A DNA stretch of 64,000 nt from RGIG8748 sp045606045. GTDB taxonomy: Bacteria; Bacillota; Clostridia; UMGS1810. The DNA lies in the NCBI GenBank assembly GCA_045606045.1, contig JAZURE010000024.1, positions 17,979 through 81,978 of the forward strand. Reading direction: 5' to 3'. Position numbers and translations under genes: made by a program. The notes beneath the pieces are model-generated. The model did not search any database and was not told the DNA's origin. It was given only the letters and a program-made list of their open reading frames with translations. Position 1 is the first letter of the stretch. The number at the start of each line of letters is the position of its first letter. Positions 7,970 through 16,948 of the stretch are shown here, piece after piece.

Positions 7970-8671
7970 ATGCGTCTTGATAAATTTCTTTCAAACAGCG
8001 GCAAAGGAAGCCGTAAGGAAATAAAACAAATTTTAAAAGAGGGTACCGTTACGGTAAACGGCAAGGTAATAAAGGATGCCGCATACAAGGTAGACGAAGT
8101 AAATGACAAAGTTTTAATCGGAAATCTACCTATTATATATAAGCCCTTTGTGTATCTTATGCTAAATAAACCCCAAGGCTATGTAAGCGCCGTTTACGAT
8201 AAGAAGCTTCCCGTTGTAACCGACCTTGTACCCGGGGAGTATGCACACTACGAAGTGTTCCCCGTGGGAAGACTCGACATAGACACCGAGGGACTTCTTA
8301 TTCTTACAAATGACGGCGACCTGTGCCACAGACTGCTCTCTCCCAAAAGCCATGTGGACAAGACCTACTTTGTGCGATGCGAAAAAGATTTTAGGGAAAG
8401 CGACATACAGTTATTTAAAGACGGAGTTGTGTTGGACGATGGCTACAAAACCATGAGCGCCGTGCTCAGAATAGATACTGCCTGTCCCCACGAATGTCTT
8501 CTTACAATACAGGAGGGCAAATTCCATCAGGTAAAACGCATGATGGAGGCAATAGATAACAAAGTGGTTTACTTAAAGAGGGTAAAAATGGGCTCTCTCT
8601 CACTCGATGAACACCTGTCGCTTGGCAAAATACGAGAGCTTACGGATGATGAGATAGAATCTCTAAATTAA
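7970..8671 (+). CDS. rsuA: 16S rRNA pseudouridine synthase, RsuA family
   Basis: 233 residues. The N-terminal S4 RNA-binding domain (MRLDKFLSNSGKGSRKEIKQ, about 1-48) is followed by the catalytic domain with the family motif VGRLDIDTEGLLILTNDG (about 102-119), whose aspartate attacks the uridine. The length fits RsuA (16S U516) better than RluB/RluE, but substrate cannot be proved from sequence. It is a single-gene plus-strand unit with its own consensus promoter, divergent from rpmH. In most Firmicutes dnaA occupies this position. Confidence 0.88.
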   Translation: MRLDKFLSNSGKGSRKEIKQILKEGTVTVNGKVIKDAAYKVDEVNDKVLIGNLPIIYKPFVYLMLNKPQGYVSAVYDKKLPVVTDLVPGEYAHYEVFPVGRLDIDTEGLLILTNDGDLCHRLLSPKSHVDKTYFVRCEKDFRESDIQLFKDGVVLDDGYKTMSAVLRIDTACPHECLLTIQEGKFHQVKRMMEAIDNKVVYLKRVKMGSLSLDEHLSLGKIRELTDDEIESLN

Positions 8672-8968
8672 TCCTCTAATAAACAGTTTTGTTTGTGCAA
8701 AAACAACAAATTTTATCATATTTAATCTTGGCGCAAAATTTGACATATCAATTTTATCATACTTTTTAACAAAAACGCATGTTCAAATTGTGCAAAAACT
8801 CTAATTTTTAATTTGCCAAAGTCGTTTTCTTTAAATTTTAGTGTACATTTTATGCAATCTGTATAATTTGCGGGATTTATTTTGTCATTTTAACCATTGG
8901 CACAAAGCAAAAAATATGATAAAATACACTTAATAATTGTTTAGATGATACTTTAGGAGGTTATTGTA
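8672..8968. other. AT-rich intergenic region with promoter
   Basis: 297 nt, very AT-rich, no ORF. It holds short direct repeats (TTTGTGCAAAAAC and ATTGTGCAAAAAC; AAATTTTATCAT and CAATTTTATCAT). A promoter for the ABC ATPase lies at its right end: TTGGCA (8897-8902), 17-nt spacer, TAAAAT (8920-8925). No DnaA box was found here. Confidence 0.5.
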
Positions 8969-10075
8969 ATGGCAAGTTTAAGCTTACAACACATCTATAA
9001 GAGATATGACGGCGGAGTTACTGCTGTTTCCGACTTCTGCCTCGATATCGAAGACAAGGAGTTTATCGTTCTTGTTGGTCCTTCCGGTTGCGGTAAGTCC
9101 ACAACACTCAGAATGATTGCCGGTCTTGAAGAAATCTCTGACGGTGAACTTTACATAGGTGACAAGCTTATGAACGATGTTCCCCCCAAGGACAGAGATA
9201 TAGCAATGGTTTTCCAGAACTATGCTCTCTATCCCCATATGACCGTATTTGACAACATGGCATTCGGTCTTAAATTAAGAAAGATTAAAAAAGAAGAAAT
9301 ATCCAGAAGAGTTAATGAAGCTGCTAAGATTCTCGACATAGCTCACCTTCTCGACAGAAAGCCGAAGGCTCTCTCCGGCGGTCAGAGACAGCGTGTTGCT
9401 CTCGGTCGTGCAATCGTAAGAGAACCTAAGGTATTCCTTATGGACGAACCTCTCTCCAACCTCGATGCTAAGCTTCGTGTACAGATGAGAACAGAAATCT
9501 CCAAGCTCCATCAGAGACTCCAGACAACATTTATCTATGTTACACATGACCAGACAGAGGCTATGACAATGGGTACAAGAATCGTTGTTATGAAAGACGG
9601 CTTTATCCAGCAGATAGATACTCCTATCGGTCTTTACAACAAGCCTACAAATATGTTCGTTGCAGGCTTTATCGGAAGCCCCCAGATGAACTTTACAGAC
9701 TGTGTAGTTGGTGCTAACTGCGAATCTCTTACATTCGACGGTCACACAATCAATCTTCCCGAGGGCATATCCAATAAGCTCAAGGCTGCAGACTGCGCAG
9801 GCAAGGAAGTAGTTCTCGGTATCAGACCCGAAGATATGCACGATGAAGAAGCATTCTTAAATTCTTCTCCCGAAAGTGTTATCGATGCTTTCGTAGAAGT
9901 TACAGAAATGATGGGTGCTGAAACATTCCTCTACATGTTAATCGGCGAAACCAGATTTACCGCAAGAGTTAACCCCAGAACAACAGCAGTTCCTCAGGCA
10001 AGCATTAAGATTGCCCTTGACCTTAACAAGATTCACCTCTTCGATAAGGAAACAGAAGCTGTTATTCTTAACTAA
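8969..10075 (+). CDS. Sugar ABC transporter ATP-binding protein (MsmX/UgpC type)
   Basis: 368 residues. Walker A GPSGCGKST (about 38-46), Q-loop FQNYALYPHM, signature LSGGQRQRVALGRA (about 135-148), Walker B VFLMDEPLSNLDAKLR (about 155-170) and H-loop VTHDQTEA, then a TOBE/MalK-like C-terminal domain (about 240-368). It energises carbohydrate importers. No permease or binding protein lies beside it, so it is probably a shared ATPase serving several sugar transporters, as MsmX does in Bacillus. AGGAGG precedes the start and a strong terminator follows. Confidence 0.92.
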   Translation: MASLSLQHIYKRYDGGVTAVSDFCLDIEDKEFIVLVGPSGCGKSTTLRMIAGLEEISDGELYIGDKLMNDVPPKDRDIAMVFQNYALYPHMTVFDNMAFGLKLRKIKKEEISRRVNEAAKILDIAHLLDRKPKALSGGQRQRVALGRAIVREPKVFLMDEPLSNLDAKLRVQMRTEISKLHQRLQTTFIYVTHDQTEAMTMGTRIVVMKDGFIQQIDTPIGLYNKPTNMFVAGFIGSPQMNFTDCVVGANCESLTFDGHTINLPEGISNKLKAADCAGKEVVLGIRPEDMHDEEAFLNSSPESVIDAFVEVTEMMGAETFLYMLIGETRFTARVNPRTTAVPQASIKIALDLNKIHLFDKETEAVILN

Positions 10076-10085
10076 TTCCAATATA

Positions 10086-10116
10086 AAAAGGCAGCTTATT
10101 TAAGCTGCCTTTTTTG
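10086..10116 (+). terminator. Intrinsic terminator after the ABC ATPase
   Basis: AAAGGCAGCTTA pairs with TAAGCTGCCTTT, followed by a T-run. Confidence 0.9.
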
Positions 10117-10132
10117 TTGAAAGGATTACACA

Positions 10133-11152
10133 ATGATAAAGATTAAACGCATAATTATTACAATAGCTGTACTGGCACTTTTGTTTGTATTTGTCTTCCC
10201 TATGGGTGCGGATTTTCTTAATATTCCCGTATCTAAAGACGGCGGAGAGGTGCTTGTTACCATAGAAGACGGCACCTCTACCTATGGCATAGGTAAGGTC
10301 CTCAAGGAAAATGAACTCATCCGAAGCAGTATGGTTTTTTTGCTAAAGGTTAAGACAAGTGAGTACAGCGGTAAGCTTACAAGCGGTACATACACTCTTT
10401 CTCCGAAAATGACAATAACGGAGATATGCCAAAATCTCTCCGAGAAGAAACCCGTTAGGGAAACTGTAACTATTACCTTTCCCGAGGGCTACACTATAGA
10501 GCAGATGGCACAAACACTCGCGGAAAAGTCCCTTGTATCAAGGGATGCATTCTTTAGTGCGATTTCAGATAGCTATGAGTACGATTTTCTTAATGAAATT
10601 CCAAAGGACAAGGATTATACACATGCTCTTCAGGGTTTTCTGTTTCCCGACACCTATGAATTCTATGAGGACAGCTCTGCACACGAAATCATAAACAGGA
10701 TGCTCGCCCGCTTTGATGAAGTTTATTTTTCCATGGCAACAGACAGCAAGGATATTTTTGATATAATAACAAAGGCATCCATGATAGAAAAAGAAGCAAA
10801 GCTTGAATCTGAACGCCCCGTAATCGCAGGTGTTATAGAAAACCGCACCTCAAGAAATATGCCGTATCAGATAGACGCAACCGTGCTCTATGCGGCTACA
10901 GACGGCTTGTATGATAACGATAACAGCGCCTTTATAGCAGATAAAATCAAAAATCTCGACTCTCCGTACAATACATATATGTACGCAGGACTTCCTGCAG
11001 GACCTATATGTAACCCGGGTACCACATCAATAAAGGCAGCATTAAATCCCGATAGCCACAGCTATCTTTACTATCATACCGATACAAAGAAAAATGACGG
11101 CTCGCATATATTTACAGAGACATTTAATCAGCACACAAGTACGATGAATTAA
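10133..11152 (+). CDS. mltG: Endolytic murein transglycosylase MltG
   Basis: 339 residues. One N-terminal membrane anchor (RIIITIAVLALLFVFVFPMG, about 4-23), a LysM-like subdomain (about 40-100) and the YceG-like catalytic domain with the conserved glutamate in ASMIEKEAKLESERP (about 216-230), plus AGLPAGPICNPG near 285. It cleaves nascent glycan strands at the outer membrane face and so sets strand length. Its start is only about 20 nt after the ATPase terminator, so it may depend on read-through. The type I toxin-like locus starts right after its stop. Confidence 0.93.
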   Translation: MIKIKRIIITIAVLALLFVFVFPMGADFLNIPVSKDGGEVLVTIEDGTSTYGIGKVLKENELIRSSMVFLLKVKTSEYSGKLTSGTYTLSPKMTITEICQNLSEKKPVRETVTITFPEGYTIEQMAQTLAEKSLVSRDAFFSAISDSYEYDFLNEIPKDKDYTHALQGFLFPDTYEFYEDSSAHEIINRMLARFDEVYFSMATDSKDIFDIITKASMIEKEAKLESERPVIAGVIENRTSRNMPYQIDATVLYAATDGLYDNDNSAFIADKIKNLDSPYNTYMYAGLPAGPICNPGTTSIKAALNPDSHSYLYYHTDTKKNDGSHIFTETFNQHTSTMN

Positions 11153-11167
11153 TTTTATAAAAAGCTG

Positions 11168-11196
11168 TTTAAATAATATGAAACAAGTTGTATAAT
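11168..11196 (+). promoter_or_regulatory. Promoter of the toxin-like mRNA
   Basis: TTTAAA (11168-11173), 17-nt spacer, TATAAT (11191-11196). The promoter and the next 30 nt closely match the second locus at 34633-34690. The transcript starts with a CTGTCG...CGACAG hairpin. Confidence 0.7.
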
Positions 11197-11295
11197 GTAT
11201 CTGTCGGAGAAATTCGACAGGCAGTTCGGGAATGAACATTCCGTGGACGGCTCGCCCCAAACCCCATTACATAATGGAGAGGGGGTGGTTTCTTT

Positions 11296-11370
11296 ATGGA
11301 AAAAATATTAACGAGAATATTGATTTTTACAATTATCTTTTTGATAGTTTTCGATATAAAGACAAATTAG
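11296..11370 (+). CDS. 24-residue hydrophobic peptide, candidate type I toxin
   Basis: The ORF starts MEKILTRILIFTIIFL and ends IVFDIKTN: a short basic start, one hydrophobic stretch of about 14 residues and a charged tail, typical of membrane-acting type I toxins. The ribosome binding site GAGGGGGTGG is strong but can be masked by the upstream AAACCCC (about 11267-11273) pairing with GGGGTGG. The stop codon lies inside the shared terminator stem. A consensus promoter on the opposite strand (11453-11481) would make an RNA complementary to the 3' part of the mRNA. I do not recognise the family. Toxicity is inferred from architecture, not shown. Confidence 0.65.
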   Translation: MEKILTRILIFTIIFLIVFDIKTN

Positions 11371-11404
11371 TCGCCCACACCGTCAAATGTAGCGACTAAT
11401 TTTT
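11366..11404. terminator. Bidirectional terminator shared by toxin mRNA and antisense RNA
   Basis: ATTAGTCGC (11366-11374) pairs with GCGACTAAT (11392-11400). A T-run follows on the plus strand, and TTTGTCTTT follows on the minus strand. Confidence 0.75.
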
Positions 11405-11446
11405 AATCGTTATTCTGGCGAGTCGTTCAACGGACTGCCTTTTTCT
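11370..11446 (-). ncRNA. Candidate antisense (antitoxin) RNA
   Basis: Predicted transcript of roughly 75-80 nt from the minus-strand promoter at 11453-11481 to the bidirectional terminator. It overlaps the 3' end of the peptide mRNA. Its 5' sequence TATAGAAAAAGGCA is conserved in the second locus (near 34790). Ends are inferred from promoter and hairpin positions. Confidence 0.55.
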
Positions 11447-11452
11447 ATATTT

Positions 11453-11481
11453 ATTATATAAAATAAAACTTGTTTTGTCAA
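11453..11481 (-). promoter_or_regulatory. Promoter of the antisense RNA
   Basis: On the minus strand TTGACA (11481-11476), 17-nt spacer, TATAAT (11458-11453): a full consensus, stronger than the facing toxin promoter, as is usual for antitoxin RNAs. Confidence 0.8.
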
Positions 11482-11549
11482 CAATTTTGTTCGATTTATT
11501 TTTGTCATTTATACAAACTCTTATAACTTTTGAGACAAAATTTTTATAT

Positions 11550-11605
11550 TACAAATTGCGACAGTTTTCTCGGTTGACTTTCGACCTTATATATGATAAT
11601 ATAAT
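11550..11605 (+). promoter_or_regulatory. Conserved promoter block of RNA unit copy A
   Basis: The block GCGACAG..TTCTCGGTTGACTTT is followed 20 nt later by TATAAT (11600-11605) and CTTGCGAA. The same arrangement occurs in copy B (31377-31426). The 20-nt spacing to the TTGACT hexamer is long, so the true -35 may be offset, but the block is clearly conserved. Confidence 0.6.
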
Positions 11606-11608
11606 CTT

Positions 11609-11763
11609 GCGAAACAAAATTTAACATCTATTACAAGAAATAGTATTACATTAGTAAAAAATGTATACGCTCTATTTCTATTTCTTGTATTAGAATGGAT
11701 TTTGTTTCGCGACTTTGGAGCTGTACGTTTTTTGTGCGTCGGCTCTGCGCCGGCGCATTTTTT
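11609..11763 (+). ncRNA. Structured leader RNA with terminator, copy A
   Basis: About 154 nt. The basal stem GCGAAACAAAAT (11609-11620) pairs perfectly with ATTTTGTTTCGC (11699-11710). An inner stem TCTATTACAAGAAATAG (11627-11643) pairs with 11678-11694 at 16 of 17 positions. After the stem comes GGAGCTGTACG, then the intrinsic terminator TGCGTCGGC (11735-11743) with GCCGGCGCA (11749-11757) and six T. An alternative hairpin GGAGC (11717-11721) with GCTCT (11742-11746) would exclude the terminator. A microORF starts 28 nt downstream. Copy B (31430-31583) keeps the layout and the terminator, but the long stem has a different sequence that is again fully paired. This layout suggests transcription attenuation. 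The ligand or trigger is unknown. Confidence 0.65.
11735..11763 (+). terminator. Intrinsic terminator of leader RNA copy A
   Basis: Nine-pair stem TGCGTCGGC/GCCGGCGCA (one U-G pair), five-nt loop, then TTTTTT. Almost identical in copy B. Confidence 0.88.
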
Positions 11764-11791
11764 AATTTATATCAAAACAGAGAGGAGAAAA

Positions 11792-11890
11792 ATGCCAATG
11801 GAAGATTATAAGAAGATGTATTATGAGCTATTTAATAAAATCACAGATGTAATAGAAAACCTTAAAAAAATCCAGCAGGAAGCAGAATAA
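11792..11890 (+). CDS. Conserved 32-residue microprotein, copy A
   Basis: Starts MPMEDYKKMYYELFNKITD, a predicted amphipathic helix, and ends KKIQQEAE. The ribosome binding site AGAGGAG precedes ATG; a second ATG at 11798 is also possible. Copy B (31613-31711) encodes an identical protein except for the last residue, although the surrounding DNA has diverged, so the peptide appears to be under selection. There is no promoter of its own: it must be read through the terminator at 11735-11763. Function unknown. Similar short ORFs are, from memory, common in gut Clostridia. Confidence 0.75.
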   Translation: MPMEDYKKMYYELFNKITDVIENLKKIQQEAE

Positions 11891-11956
11891 ATATATTTAT
11901 CTGGTACTGCAAACAAATAATATGCTTTGCGTAAGCAAAGCTACCTTATTCTAATG

Positions 11957-12148
11957 CCGCATTGAAATATGCGGGATTTAGAAAGGAAAAAGAGAAAAGG
12001 CAAAGCTATCGCAAACGGCAAATGCAATAATTCAGTTTCATTATGCATTTGCCGTTTAGTGAGGATTTATTGCAAAAATTGCAATTTCCGCAACGGCGAT
12101 AGAGCTTTGCCTTTTATATTTTTGCTTTTCCCGCATATTTCAATGCGG
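11957..12148. repeat. Long palindromic element, copy A
   Basis: A perfect 20-bp inverted repeat (11957-11976 with 12129-12148; starts CCGCATTGAAATATGCGG) encloses a second pair, AAAAGGCAAAGCTATCGC (11995-12012) with 12096-12115, and an internal 14-bp hairpin AAACGGCAAATGCA (12013-12026) with 12044-12057. Its reverse complement shares a core with copy B (31109-31333): CCGTTGCGGAAA, CCTCACTAAACGGC and a GCATAATGAAACTGAATT loop. The outer arms differ completely between copies yet pair in both. No ORF. It lies between the microORF and the 3' end of gyrA. Confidence 0.7.
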
Positions 12149-12185
12149 AGGGGCAACAAGAGGCATGCCTAAATGCCCCTTGGGT
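12149..12185 (-). terminator. Hairpin after gyrA
   Basis: On the minus strand AAGGGGCA pairs with TGCCCCT just beyond the gyrA stop. There is no long T-run, so termination strength is uncertain. It adjoins palindromic element copy A. Confidence 0.45.
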
Positions 12186-12191
12186 TTTGTT

Positions 12192-14687
12192 TTATTCTTG
12201 TGTAGCTTCTTCTGTAGAATCTTCTTCCTCTTCCTTGCTTGCCTTTGCAATGGACACCACATTTACATCTTCTGCAAGCTTCATAACCCTTACACCCTGA
12301 GTTACTCTGCCGAACATGCTTATTTCATCCACACCTGTTCTTATTATTACACCGTCGGAGGTAATCATGAGAACATCATCATCGTCGGTTACTATTCTGC
12401 AGCCTGCTATAAGACCTGTCTTATCAGTTATCTTGTAGCCTGCTACACCTCTTCCGCCTCTGAACTGGCACTTAAATTCTGTGATATCGGTCTTCTTGCC
12501 GTAGCCGTTTTCTGTTACAGAGAGTAGCATGCCCTCATCCTTGGTAACATTTCCGCCTATAACATAGTCGTCTCCTTTAAGCTTGATGCCTATAACACCG
12601 CTTGCGCCTCTGCCCATAGCACGGACATCAGTCTGGCTGAACTTAATGCACATACCGTTCTTTGTGCCAAGGATTATGTTGTCCTCTTCCTCGGTGAGCG
12701 CAACCTCTATAAGCTCGTCATCTTCTCTAAGGCCTATGGCTATAATACCGCCCTTACGGTTGGAATCATATTCATCCAGAGAGGTTTTCTTTACAAAGCC
12801 TCTCTTTGTAATCATGGTAAGATACTTATCGGAAGAAAATTCGCTTATCGGGATAGTTGCAGTTACCTTTTCATCTGCTTCGAGAGGAATAAGGTTTACT
12901 ATTGCAGTACCCTTTGCCTGTCTGCCCGATTCGGCTATTCTGTATGCCTTGAGCTTGTACATTCTGCCCTTATTTGTAAAGAACATAAGGTAATCGTGAG
13001 AGGATGCAGTAAATATAGTTTCTACAAAGTCCTCATCTCTTGTGGAAAGTCCCGATATACCTCTTCCGCCTCTGTGCTGACTCTTGTATGTAGAGGTGGG
13101 GAGTCTCTTTACATAACCGAAGTGTGTCATGGTGATAACACAGTCTTCTCTTTCTATAAGGTCTTCATCGTCTATCATATCTATGGCAGGCTCAATGGTT
13201 GTAAGTCTCTCATCACCGTACTTATCACGGATTTCGGTAAGCTCTTCTTTTATCTTTTCCATAAGCTTGCCTCTGTCGGAGAGGAGAAGTCTGTACTCCT
13301 CGCAAAGAGAGGTGAGCATATTAAACTCTTCATCTATCTTTTCGCCGTTTAATTTCTGGAGCTGTGCAAGGCGCATATCAAGTACGCTCTGTGCCTGAAT
13401 ATCGGAAAAACCGAATCTTTCCATAAGTCTTTCCCTGGCATCGTCGTAGGAATTGCGGATTGTCTCTATAACTGCATCTATATTGGCAAGAGCTATTCTA
13501 AGTCCTTCCAATATGTGCATCCTTGTTTCTGCTTTTTCCAAATCGTATCTTGTACGGCGTGTTACGATTTCCTCCTGAAATTCTATAAACTTGGAAAGAA
13601 TTTCATTAAGTCCCATTGTCTTAGGCTTGCCGTCGCAGATAGCGAGCATGTTTATAGAGAAGCTGTCCTGAAGTCTTGTGTACTTATAAAGCTGATTTAG
13701 TACAACCTGGGGATTTGCGTCTCTTTTTAAGAATATCTCAAGGCGTATACCCACTCTGTCGGAGGAGTGGTCGTCTATGTCGGAAAGACCTTCTATCTTC
13801 TTGTCCTTTACAAGCTCTGCAATGGACTCAACGAGCATCTTTTTGTTTACCTGATAGGGAAGCTCGGTTACTATTATAGAGGATGTTCCGTCTTTTCTTT
13901 CTTCAATCTGCGCTTTTGCACGCACTATTACCTTGCCCTTACCTGTGAGGTAAGCGCTTCTTATACCGCTTTTTCCCATTATGGAAGCTTTTGTGGGGAA
14001 GTCGGGGCCCTTTATATATTCCATAAGCTCTTCTACCGATATATCGGGGTTGTCTATCTTTGCCATGACACCGTTTAATACTTCGGTAAGGTTATGCGGA
14101 GGAATATTTGTAGCCATACCTACCGCTATACCCGAGCTTCCGTTTATAAGAAGTGTGGGTATTCTTGTAGGAAGAATTGTGGGCTCTTTTCTCTTTTCGT
14201 CAAAGTTGGGAGCAAAGTCAACTGTATTCTTTTCTATATTTTCCAGCATGGTGTTGGAAAGCTTGCTCATTCTTGCCTCGGTATAACGGTATGCAGCCGG
14301 GGGATCTCCGTCCACCGAACCGAAGTTACCGTGTCCGTCTATAAGAGGATATCTCATGGAGAAATCCTGTGCAAGTCTTACCATAGCATCGTATACGCAA
14401 GCATCGCCGTGGGGGTGATACCTACCTATAACATTACCTACTGTGGTAGCCGACTTAAAGAACGGCTTATCCGAGGTAAGATGCTCTTCGTGCATGGAGT
14501 AGAGTATTCTCCTGTGTACAGGCTTAAGACCGTCTCTTACATCAGGCAGAGCACGGCTCACGATTACACTCATGGCGTAGTCTATGAAAGCCTCTTTCAT
14601 TCTTTTTTCTATGTCTATATCTACTATTGTCTGCGAGTCGAAGTATTCTTCAAAATGCGAATCTTCGTATTTTTTATTCTTTGCCAT
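12192..14687 (-). CDS. gyrA: DNA gyrase subunit A
   Basis: 831 residues. The breakage-reunion domain has PDVRDGLKPVHRRILYSM near residue 49, the quinolone-determining region GRYHPHGDACVYDAMVR (about 88-104) and the catalytic tyrosine in AAYRYTEARMSK (about 131-142). The C-terminal beta-pinwheel has repeated blades (GGRGISGL, GRQAKGTAIVNL, GGRGVAGYK). The tail is acidic (KEEEEDSTEEATQE). With GyrB it introduces negative supercoils. The position equal to E. coli Ser83 is alanine, and Asp87 is kept. It lies 17 nt after gyrB, last in the dnaA-to-gyrA group. Confidence 0.97.
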   Translation of the reverse strand: MAKNKKYEDSHFEEYFDSQTIVDIDIEKRMKEAFIDYAMSVIVSRALPDVRDGLKPVHRRILYSMHEEHLTSDKPFFKSATTVGNVIGRYHPHGDACVYDAMVRLAQDFSMRYPLIDGHGNFGSVDGDPPAAYRYTEARMSKLSNTMLENIEKNTVDFAPNFDEKRKEPTILPTRIPTLLINGSSGIAVGMATNIPPHNLTEVLNGVMAKIDNPDISVEELMEYIKGPDFPTKASIMGKSGIRSAYLTGKGKVIVRAKAQIEERKDGTSSIIVTELPYQVNKKMLVESIAELVKDKKIEGLSDIDDHSSDRVGIRLEIFLKRDANPQVVLNQLYKYTRLQDSFSINMLAICDGKPKTMGLNEILSKFIEFQEEIVTRRTRYDLEKAETRMHILEGLRIALANIDAVIETIRNSYDDARERLMERFGFSDIQAQSVLDMRLAQLQKLNGEKIDEEFNMLTSLCEEYRLLLSDRGKLMEKIKEELTEIRDKYGDERLTTIEPAIDMIDDEDLIEREDCVITMTHFGYVKRLPTSTYKSQHRGGRGISGLSTRDEDFVETIFTASSHDYLMFFTNKGRMYKLKAYRIAESGRQAKGTAIVNLIPLEADEKVTATIPISEFSSDKYLTMITKRGFVKKTSLDEYDSNRKGGIIAIGLREDDELIEVALTEEEDNIILGTKNGMCIKFSQTDVRAMGRGASGVIGIKLKGDDYVIGGNVTKDEGMLLSVTENGYGKKTDITEFKCQFRGGRGVAGYKITDKTGLIAGCRIVTDDDDVLMITSDGVIIRTGVDEISMFGRVTQGVRVMKLAEDVNVVSIAKASKEEEEDSTEEATQE

Positions 14688-14704
14688 TTTTAAGTGCCCG
14701 CCTC

Positions 14705-16639
<1,935 letters not shown>

Positions 16640-16663
16640 AGTATGTATCCTTTCTTTAATATG

Positions 16664-16927
16664 CTAAAAAATATTAAATGCCTTTGTATCGTTTGCTCTT
16701 TTTAAGAGTGTTTGTGAAGAAATGGGGGATATATAAAGGGTGGTTTTTCCCTTGGTATTTACTATTACATAGGATTTTGGAAGCTCATCATTTACGCTTA
16801 TTACCTCGTTTTTCTTCTGACGGAGAAAATCCTGCGTTATCCTCGAGGTAGACGAGGTTTCCATATCCATTACAGCTACTATATCTTTGATTTTAACGCA
16901 TATATCTGCGCCTATATGAAGATACAT
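16664..16927 (-). CDS. remB: RemA/RemB-like DUF370 regulator
   Basis: 87 residues, DUF370 family (extracellular matrix regulators; YaaB in Bacillus). It starts MYLHIGADICVKIKDIVAVM and contains the family part TTLYISPISSQTLLKRA near the end. In Bacillus the related RemA binds DNA and controls biofilm and osmoprotection genes, and YaaB sits between recF and gyrB exactly as here. A GGGAGG ribosome binding site precedes ATG. The role of the RemB branch is not settled. Confidence 0.9.
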   Translation of the reverse strand: MYLHIGADICVKIKDIVAVMDMETSSTSRITQDFLRQKKNEVISVNDELPKSYVIVNTKGKTTLYISPISSQTLLKRANDTKAFNIF

Positions 16928-16948
16928 ATTGTCCTCCCCGCAAATTTT

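Noticed and set aside
8672..8968. AT-rich gap as the replication origin
   Set aside because: No DnaA box was found in it. The only clear boxes are at 7914 and 20963.
11195..11311. Open frame starting MYLSEKFDRQ over the toxin leader, with a similar frame at 34660
   Set aside because: The ATG overlaps the -10 hexamer of the promoter, so it would not be in the transcript, and there is no ribosome binding site. The similarity follows from the conserved promoter and hairpin.
11609..11763. Identification of the leader RNA as 6S RNA
   Set aside because: It has a long stem like 6S RNA, but is shorter, lacks the familiar central bubble, occurs twice, and is followed by a terminator and ORF in both copies.
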